From Rhodospirillaceae bacterium (GTDB lineage Bacteria > Pseudomonadota > Alphaproteobacteria > CACIAM-22H2), in NCBI GenBank assembly GCA_022843945.1, contig JALHMR010000009.1, positions 62,001 through 126,000 on the forward strand: a stretch of 64,000 nt of DNA. The letters run 5' to 3'. The translations under genes were made by a program, and so were the position numbers. The notes below the pieces were generated by a model. The model had not been told where the DNA came from. It saw only the letters and a program-made list of their open reading frames with translations, and searched no databases. Of the stretch, positions 58,833-64,000 are shown one piece after another; the first letter of the stretch is position 1, and the number at the start of each line of letters is the position of its first letter.

Positions 58833-59702
58833 ATGGCAAAAGTGGCGTTTCTCGGGCTTGGCGTGATGGGTTTTCCGATGGCCGGGCACCTGGTCAAGGC
58901 CGGCCACGAAGTCACGGTCTACAACCGCACGGCCAAGAAGTCCGACGAGTGGGTCGCCAAGCACAAGGGCAAGAAGGCGGCCACGCCGGCCGAAGCGGCC
59001 AAAGGCCAGGAGATCGTCTTCTCCTGCGTCGGCAATGACGATGACCTGCGCTCGGTGATCTTCGGCGACAAGGGTGCGTTCGCCGGCATGGAGAAGGGCG
59101 CCATCCTCTGCGACCACACCACGGCCTCGGCCGACGTGGCGCGCGAGCTCGATGCCGAGGCCAAGAAGCGCGGCTTCGGCTTCCTCGATGCGCCGGTGTC
59201 GGGCGGGCAGGCGGGGGCGGAGAACGGCCAGCTCACCGTGATGGTCGGCGGCGAGGCGGCGACCTTCGCCAAGGCGGAGCCGGTGGCCAAGGTCTACGCC
59301 AAGGCGATCACCCATATGGGCCCGGCCGGCAGCGGCCAGCTGACCAAGATGGTCAACCAGATCTGCATCGCTGGTCTGGTGCAGGGCCTGTCCGAGGCGA
59401 TCAACTTCGCCAAGCGCTCGGGCCTCGACACCGACAAGGTGCTGGCCACCATCTCCAAGGGCGCGGCGCAGTCCTGGCAGATGGAGAACCGCTGGAAGAC
59501 CATGGCCGAGGGCAAGTTCGAGTTCGGCTTCGCCGTCGACTGGATGCGCAAGGACCTCGGCATCTGCCTCGCCGAGAGCAAGCGCAACAAGGCGCGGCTG
59601 CCGGTGACGGCGCTGGTCGACCAGTTCTACGCCCAGGTGCAGGCCCGCGGCGGCAACCGCTGGGACACGTCGAGCCTCGTGCATCTGCTGATGAAGGATT
59701 GA
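58833..59702 (+). CDS. NAD(P)-dependent beta-hydroxyacid dehydrogenase (3-hydroxyisobutyrate dehydrogenase family)
   Basis: A 289-residue enzyme. The cofactor motif is FLGLGVMGFPMAGHL, the substrate site FLDAPVSGGQAGAENGQL, and the catalytic Lys is in GQLTKMVNQ. This is the family of 3-hydroxyisobutyrate, tartronate semialdehyde and related dehydrogenases, so the exact acid is uncertain. Cytoplasmic. A palindromic repeat separates it from nudK. Confidence 0.88.
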   Translation: MAKVAFLGLGVMGFPMAGHLVKAGHEVTVYNRTAKKSDEWVAKHKGKKAATPAEAAKGQEIVFSCVGNDDDLRSVIFGDKGAFAGMEKGAILCDHTTASADVARELDAEAKKRGFGFLDAPVSGGQAGAENGQLTVMVGGEAATFAKAEPVAKVYAKAITHMGPAGSGQLTKMVNQICIAGLVQGLSEAINFAKRSGLDTDKVLATISKGAAQSWQMENRWKTMAEGKFEFGFAVDWMRKDLGICLAESKRNKARLPVTALVDQFYAQVQARGGNRWDTSSLVHLLMKD

Positions 59703-59716
59703 GGCAAGAGAAGAAC

Positions 59717-59792
59717 GTCACCCCCGCGAAAGCGGGGGCCCAGGGGCCATAAGCGCGCACTGACCCTGGATGCCCGCTTTCGCGGGCATGAC
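59717..59792. repeat. Palindromic intergenic repeat (CCCGCGAAAGCGGG type)
   Basis: A 76-base element. Each end is a self-complementary block, CCCCCGCGAAAGCGGGGG (59721-59738) and GCCCGCTTTCGCGGGC (59772-59787), and the ends are inverted copies of one another with outer GTCA/TGAC. It is a common alphaproteobacterial intergenic palindrome and is of a different type from the two longer repeats. Its right arm contains an ATG in frame with nudK that is probably not a start. Confidence 0.7.
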
Positions 59793-59811
59793 AGTCTTCC
59801 TGGATTGTCAC

Positions 59812-60405
59812 ATGCCCTCCGAATCTCCCAACGACCGCATCCGTATTCAGAAGGTCGAGACGCTCTCCGACGACTGGTACGTCCTCAAGAAGACCACCTT
59901 CGACATCCGGCGCCGCAACGGCACCTGGCAGACGATGAGCCGCGAGACCTACGATCGCGGCAACGGCGCCACCATCCTGCTCTACAGCCCGGCCAAGGGG
60001 ACGGTGGTGCTGACGCGCCAGTTCCGCTTTCCCTGCTTCGTCAACGGCCATGACGGCATGCTGATCGAGACCTGCGCCGGCCTGCTCGACGAACGCGATC
60101 CGGAAAGCGCCATCCGCAGCGAGACGGAGGAGGAGACCGGCTACCGGATCAGCAACGTGCGCAAGGTCTGGGAAGCCTTCATGAGCCCGGGCTCGGTCAC
60201 CGAGCGCGTGCATTTCTATGTCGGCGAGTACAGCGACGCGCAGAAGGTCTCGGACGGCGGCGGCCACGCCCACGAGGGCGAGGACATCGAGGTGCTGGAG
60301 ATCAAGCTGCCCGAGGCGCTGCGGATGATCGAGACCGGCGCCATCATGGACGGCAAGACGATCATGCTGCTGCACTACGCGGCGCTGAAGCGTCTGTGCG
60401 GGTGA
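59812..60405 (+). CDS. nudK: GDP-mannose pyrophosphatase NudK-like Nudix hydrolase
   Basis: A 197-residue Nudix protein. The Nudix-like helix reads GLLDERDPESAIRSETEEETGY, with the same IRxExxEETGY spacing as E. coli NudK, and the following EAFMSPGSVTERVHFYVGEYSD and GKTIMLLHYAAL are also NudK features. NudK cleaves GDP-mannose to GMP and mannose 1-phosphate. The ATG at 59812 is chosen because an upstream in-frame ATG (59770) lies in the palindromic repeat. Regulation of GDP-sugar levels, possibly including those made by the island, is a speculation. Confidence 0.85.
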   Translation: MPSESPNDRIRIQKVETLSDDWYVLKKTTFDIRRRNGTWQTMSRETYDRGNGATILLYSPAKGTVVLTRQFRFPCFVNGHDGMLIETCAGLLDERDPESAIRSETEEETGYRISNVRKVWEAFMSPGSVTERVHFYVGEYSDAQKVSDGGGHAHEGEDIEVLEIKLPEALRMIETGAIMDGKTIMLLHYAALKRLCG

Positions 60406-60537
60406 GCGCGGTCGCAGGGACCACCCCATCCGGCGATAGCGATAACGGGCGCGCGCCCTGCCTGCAATTCACGGTGCTATCGCCCTGGTTGCCACTGGTG
60501 TCATTATGCAACCTTCCCGAGACGGGCGGGGGGTGCG

Positions 60538-63519
60538 ATGGCTGTTTACGCAGCGCGCCGGTGGGCCGGGCTGAGCGCAATCCTTCTAGCGGGCTGGCTG
60601 AACTGCGCTCCGGTCGGGGCCTTGCCCGCCGGATCGGTTGATCTGGCATTCAACGCGGGCTTGGGACCCGGGCACAGCGAGTTTGTGCAGGATGTGGCCG
60701 TTCAAAGCGACGGCAAGATCGTCATTGCCGGGGGGTTCACCTCAGTCACCGGGGTAACCCGCAATCACGTGGCGCGGCTCAACAGCGACGGCTCGCTGGA
60801 CGCCGGTTTCAACCCGGCGCTCGGGCCGAGCGACTGGACTCAGGTGCTTGTTCTGCAAGCTGACGGCAAGGTGGTTGTCGCAGGCCAGTTTACGGCTTTA
60901 GGCATCCAGAACGGGCCTCGCGTCGTGCGTCTGAATTCGGACGGCTCTCTCGACCCAACCTTCCTTCATCCCAATACCGGTACCGACATAACGGGTATCC
61001 GTGCGCTCGCCGTTCAACCTGATGGCAAGCTTCTGGTCGGCGGAGATTTCCCCTCCTTCAATGGGCACAACCGCCGCCATCTCGTGCGCCTCGACGCCAA
61101 CGGCGCCGTCGACCTCAGCTTCGATGCCCAAATCGATGGTGTTCAGGTCAACAAAATCGCTGTTGAAAGCGCCGGGACGATCCTGGTCAGCGGCATGTTC
61201 CGGGATGCAACCGGCAACTTCGTGTTCAACCGGGTTCTCCGGCTCAATGCCGACGGATCGTTCAACCACAGTTTCGATATTGCCAGCCTCGAAGTGGTCG
61301 GCCTGACGGTTCAGGGCGACGGAAAAATCATCGTCGCCAGCTACGACATCAACAACCGCGAATACCGTATCCACAGGGTGAATCCGGATGGCGCGCCGGA
61401 CGGGGCGTTTTCGACCGTCATCGTACCGGGCCTGCGGACCAGCGGCTTTCGCGGGCAACCCCTGGCCCTCCAGGCCGACGGAAAGATCGTCTTCAGCGGC
61501 GAGTTCGCAGCCATCCAGGGCACGGCCCGCAACGACCTCGCACGCGTGGACCCGAATGGCGTCCTCGATGTCAGCTTCGACGCCGGAAGCGGCGTTGAGG
61601 GCGATCGGCCTTGGGTCCTGACGATGGCGCTGCAATCCGATGGCAAGCTCGTCATCGGCGGGGACTTCACCTCTGTGAATGGCATTGCCCGAAATCACGT
61701 CGCGCGCCTCCATGGCGAGGCCATCGTCTCGCGGCCCGACCTGGTCATTCGCAATACCTTTGGCACGGCGGCTGCCGGCGACAATGTCTACAACGCGACC
61801 GGCGACAGTCAGAGCCAGGCGCAACTCGTCGTGGCGGGCTTGCAGGCAAGCTACACGATCACGGTACAGAACGACGGCTCCACCGCCGACAGCTTCCATA
61901 TCGCCGGACCGGCCGGCAGTGCGGGCTGGGCGATCAACTATTTCGACGCACCGACGGGCGGCAACGACATCACCGCCCAGGTCACGGGCGGCGGATGGAG
62001 TACGGGCACGCTGGAAGCAGGGGAAGCGCGGGAGATCAGTATGGTTCTGACGCCCGCCGCCAGCCTGGCGGGCAACCTGCGCCTCGATGTGCTCCTGACG
62101 GCGGCCGGAACCAACGATCCGGCCGGCGTCGACGCGGTCCTCGCCAGCGCGACGACGGCGCTGCCGTTCCGGCCCGATCTGCTGATCCGCATGGCCGGCG
62201 AGAGCGATACCCAGCTCGTCGGCGGCAATATCTACAACGTGACGGGCCAGAACCAGCGCAAGACCCGGGCGATTCCGCTCGCCGGCACGACAAGCTTCGT
62301 GATCGCCGTGCAGAACGACAGCAACCGCGCGGACCGTTTCCGGTTGCGCGGCCTTGCCGGTCAGGCCGGCTGGAGCTTGCGCTACTTTGATGCCGCCAGC
62401 GGCGGGAGCGAGATCACCGTTGCGATCACCGGCAGCGGCTGGCTGTCGCGGCTTCTCGCTGCGGGGGAGAGCGCGCAGGTGCGGCTCGAGGTCGTGGCGG
62501 GCGCGACCGTGCCGGTCGGGGCGGGGGCGAATGTGCGGATCCTCGCGGCGTCCGTCGGAGACCCGAACCGGCAGGATGTCGTGCTGGCCTCGACGACCAT
62601 TCCCCGCGGCAACACGCTGATCACCGATCGGCATAACAACCGCATTATCGAGGTCAATGCCGACGGGGCCATCGTCTGGCAATTCGGCAACGGCAGTCCC
62701 GGCGCGGGCTCGAACCAGGTCAACTTCCCGTTGACGGCCGCTCCGCTGGGCACGGGCAACGTGCTCATCGCCGACAACCAGAATCACCGGGTCATCGAGG
62801 TGGCGCGGGACGGCACCATTGCCTGGCAGTTCGACAGCTCACACATCACCGGCGGCGCTCCCAACCGCTGGGGAATTCCCGTCGATGCCGAGCGGCTGGA
62901 GAATGGAAACACGCTGATCACGGCACTGGGCATCTATGACCCTTACACGCCCGACGCGAATTTCCATCATCTCATCGAGGTCACGCCGGGCAAGGCCATC
63001 GTCTGGGAATTCACGCGGCCCTATTCGGGTAGCTATCCCGACCCAATGTTCTCCGTCCGCCTGGCCAACGGCAACACGCTGATTACCGAAGCGCTCCAGC
63101 ATCACGTGATGGAAGTGACGCCATTGCTCAAACCCGTATGGCGGTTCGGGCGCCGGGGCGTCAGCGGCAGCACGGTCGACCGGCTTGACTATCCGCATTC
63201 GGCGGTGCGGCTGGCGAACGGCAACACGCTGATCAGCGATGGCTACAACAGCCGGGTGATGGAGGTCTCGGCCGCAGGCCGGCTCGTCTGGCAATACGGG
63301 ACGACCCGGCGCTTCGGTGCCGGCCCCAACGAACTGTCGCATCCCTGGAAGGCGTACCGGCTCGTCAACGGCAACACGCTGATGGTCGACAGCTACCGCG
63401 CCATCGAGGTCGACGCGCGCAGGAATGTCGTCTGGCAGTATGGCACCGGTTATGTGACCGGAAACGGGCCCAATCAGCTCAATATGCCGACCGATGCAAG
63501 GCGGATCGGGCGACAGTAA
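60538..63519 (+). CDS. Secreted protein with two beta-propellers separated by two Ig-like modules
   Basis: A 993-residue protein. The signal peptide is about residues 1-29. Residues about 30-400 hold seven delta-60-type repeats, each with a core like VQ-x-DGKI-x-(V/I)-x-G-x-F followed by VRLN-x-DGSLD-x-x-F. About 400-690 hold two copies of an approximately 140-residue module beginning RPDL(V/L)IR and containing QND...AD-F...GWxxxYFDA. About 695-993 hold six repeats of the type NGNTLI-x-D...(V/I)(I/M)EV...G-x-(I/V)W(Q/E)(F/Y)G, resembling NHL/arylsulfotransferase-like propellers. No anchor or secretion domain is seen. Binding or structural role at the cell surface is likely; no catalytic residues are recognised. 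Confidence 0.75.
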   Translation: MAVYAARRWAGLSAILLAGWLNCAPVGALPAGSVDLAFNAGLGPGHSEFVQDVAVQSDGKIVIAGGFTSVTGVTRNHVARLNSDGSLDAGFNPALGPSDWTQVLVLQADGKVVVAGQFTALGIQNGPRVVRLNSDGSLDPTFLHPNTGTDITGIRALAVQPDGKLLVGGDFPSFNGHNRRHLVRLDANGAVDLSFDAQIDGVQVNKIAVESAGTILVSGMFRDATGNFVFNRVLRLNADGSFNHSFDIASLEVVGLTVQGDGKIIVASYDINNREYRIHRVNPDGAPDGAFSTVIVPGLRTSGFRGQPLALQADGKIVFSGEFAAIQGTARNDLARVDPNGVLDVSFDAGSGVEGDRPWVLTMALQSDGKLVIGGDFTSVNGIARNHVARLHGEAIVSRPDLVIRNTFGTAAAGDNVYNATGDSQSQAQLVVAGLQASYTITVQNDGSTADSFHIAGPAGSAGWAINYFDAPTGGNDITAQVTGGGWSTGTLEAGEAREISMVLTPAASLAGNLRLDVLLTAAGTNDPAGVDAVLASATTALPFRPDLLIRMAGESDTQLVGGNIYNVTGQNQRKTRAIPLAGTTSFVIAVQNDSNRADRFRLRGLAGQAGWSLRYFDAASGGSEITVAITGSGWLSRLLAAGESAQVRLEVVAGATVPVGAGANVRILAASVGDPNRQDVVLASTTIPRGNTLITDRHNNRIIEVNADGAIVWQFGNGSPGAGSNQVNFPLTAAPLGTGNVLIADNQNHRVIEVARDGTIAWQFDSSHITGGAPNRWGIPVDAERLENGNTLITALGIYDPYTPDANFHHLIEVTPGKAIVWEFTRPYSGSYPDPMFSVRLANGNTLITEALQHHVMEVTPLLKPVWRFGRRGVSGSTVDRLDYPHSAVRLANGNTLISDGYNSRVMEVSAAGRLVWQYGTTRRFGAGPNELSHPWKAYRLVNGNTLMVDSYRAIEVDARRNVVWQYGTGYVTGNGPNQLNMPTDARRIGRQ

Positions 63520-63525
63520 GAAAGC

Positions 63526-64000
63526 TCAGCCGCCGGCCGCCGCGCGCTCGGCCTTCTTGGCCTCGTCCCACAGCGCGTCCATTTCCTGGAGCGTCGACTG
63601 CTCGGGCTTCTTGCCGCGGCTGGCCAGCATGTCCTCCACATGGCGGAAGCGGCGCTCGAACTTGCTCGTCGCCCGGCGCAGGGCTGTTTCGGCCTCGGCC
63701 CCGGCGAGGCGGGCGACGTTGACCACGGCGAAGAGCAGGTCGCCGATCTCCTCTTCGGTTCTCTCGGCGGCTTTCTCGGCGGTTTTGCCGGTGGTTTTCT
63801 CGGGGGGCGGCTCGGCGGGTTTCAGTTCGGCCCGCAGTTCGGCGATCTCTTCGGCCACCTTGTCGAGCGCCGGCAGGGCGTCGCCCCAGTCGAAGCCGAC
63901 GCGGCTGGCGCGCTTCTGGATCTTCTGGGCGCGGGTGAGGGCGGGGAGATTGACCGGCACGTTGGCCAGGGCGCTTGAATCATCGCCGGATTTTGCCTGC
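63526..64000 (-). CDS. mazG: MazG nucleoside-triphosphate pyrophosphohydrolase, 3' part (cut by window edge)
   Basis: At least 158 codons on the minus strand; the frame stays open to base 64000, so the N-terminal domain lies outside the window. RAQKIQKRASRVGFDWGD and the metal-binding-type KVAEEIAELRAEL and TEEEIGDLLFAVVNVARL are the C-terminal MazG domain; each EExxE/ExxD pair binds magnesium. MazG hydrolyses NTPs and (p)ppGpp-related pools. An in-frame GTG at 63960 is not the start, because the residues before it (SSALANVPVNLPALTRAQ) continue the family match. A 15-residue Lys/Glu/Pro-rich insertion (about 49-66 of the visible part) is a small oddity. Confidence 0.9.
   Translation of the reverse strand, partial: QAKSGDDSSALANVPVNLPALTRAQKIQKRASRVGFDWGDALPALDKVAEEIAELRAELKPAEPPPEKTTGKTAEKAAERTEEEIGDLLFAVVNVARLAGAEAETALRRATSKFERRFRHVEDMLASRGKKPEQSTLQEMDALWDEAKKAERAAAGG

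Noticed and set aside
59770-59811. An upstream start of nudK
   Set aside because: This part is the arm of a palindromic repeat and not part of the NudK family.

Overview
The window is GC-rich DNA, almost fully coding, from an alphaproteobacterium. The evidence is the fused ispDF gene and the run dusB-ntrB-ntrC-ntrY-ntrX-dat-hfq-hflX with a mazG-type gene further on, a layout well known in that class. Intergenic palindromic repeats of the type 'GTCATCCCGGACAAGC...ATGGACCCCGG' fit Rhodospirillales- or Hyphomicrobiales-like genomes, but I cannot name a genus. I see no rRNA, tRNA, CRISPR array, transposase or phage gene. No gene-free stretch exceeds about 270 bases.

Layout. (1) 1-3574: housekeeping genes: a SPOR-domain envelope protein, then on the minus strand ispDF, pgpA and a CinA-domain amidohydrolase gene, overlapping one another. 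(2) 3638-5652: a DUF1330 protein, a dienelactone hydrolase and a CcsA/YpjD-like membrane protein. (3) 5688-41860: a roughly 36-kb accessory sugar-biosynthesis island in about ten transcription blocks of both strands. (4) 41944-52567: dusB, the two nitrogen-type two-component systems NtrBC and NtrYX, a D-amino-acid transaminase, a HAD phosphatase, hfq and hflX. (5) 52682-63519: unrelated accessory genes: two orphan solute-binding proteins, a solitary groES, TspO, an MFS transporter with a 39-codon partner ORF, a PPOX flavoprotein, a 3-hydroxyisobutyrate-dehydrogenase-like enzyme, nudK and a large secreted double beta-propeller protein. (6) 63526-64000: the 3' part of mazG, cut by the window edge.

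The island is the centre of interest. It encodes what looks like two parallel routes for making nucleotide-activated higher-carbon (C7 or C8) sugars. A transaldolase can make the ketose phosphate and a GmhA-like SIS isomerase the aldose phosphate. From there a HldE-like enzyme with swapped domains plus a GmhB-like phosphatase suggest an ADP/CDP-beta route. A GHMP kinase of the HddA type and a fused HddC-GmhB protein suggest a GDP-alpha route. The same set of activities (transaldolase, isomerase, GHMP kinase, HAD phosphatase, GDP transferase) builds the GDP-octose of lincomycin. Around this sit five NAD-dependent epimerase/dehydratase-type proteins, a GMD-like dehydratase, a UDP-glucose-dehydrogenase homologue without its catalytic cysteine, two RmlC-type epimerases (one with its catalytic Tyr changed to Phe), three SDRs, two orphan thiamine-diphosphate E1 alpha/beta pairs, two radical-SAM enzymes, three PhyH-type oxygenases and five methyltransferase-like proteins. 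There are only two glycosyltransferase-like genes and no flippase, polymerase or export genes. The product is therefore probably a heavily tailored sugar that is handed to transfer machinery encoded elsewhere.

The island lies between the divergent ispDF and dusB genes, which are usually close neighbours in alphaproteobacteria. It therefore looks like a lineage-specific insertion into a conserved housekeeping region.
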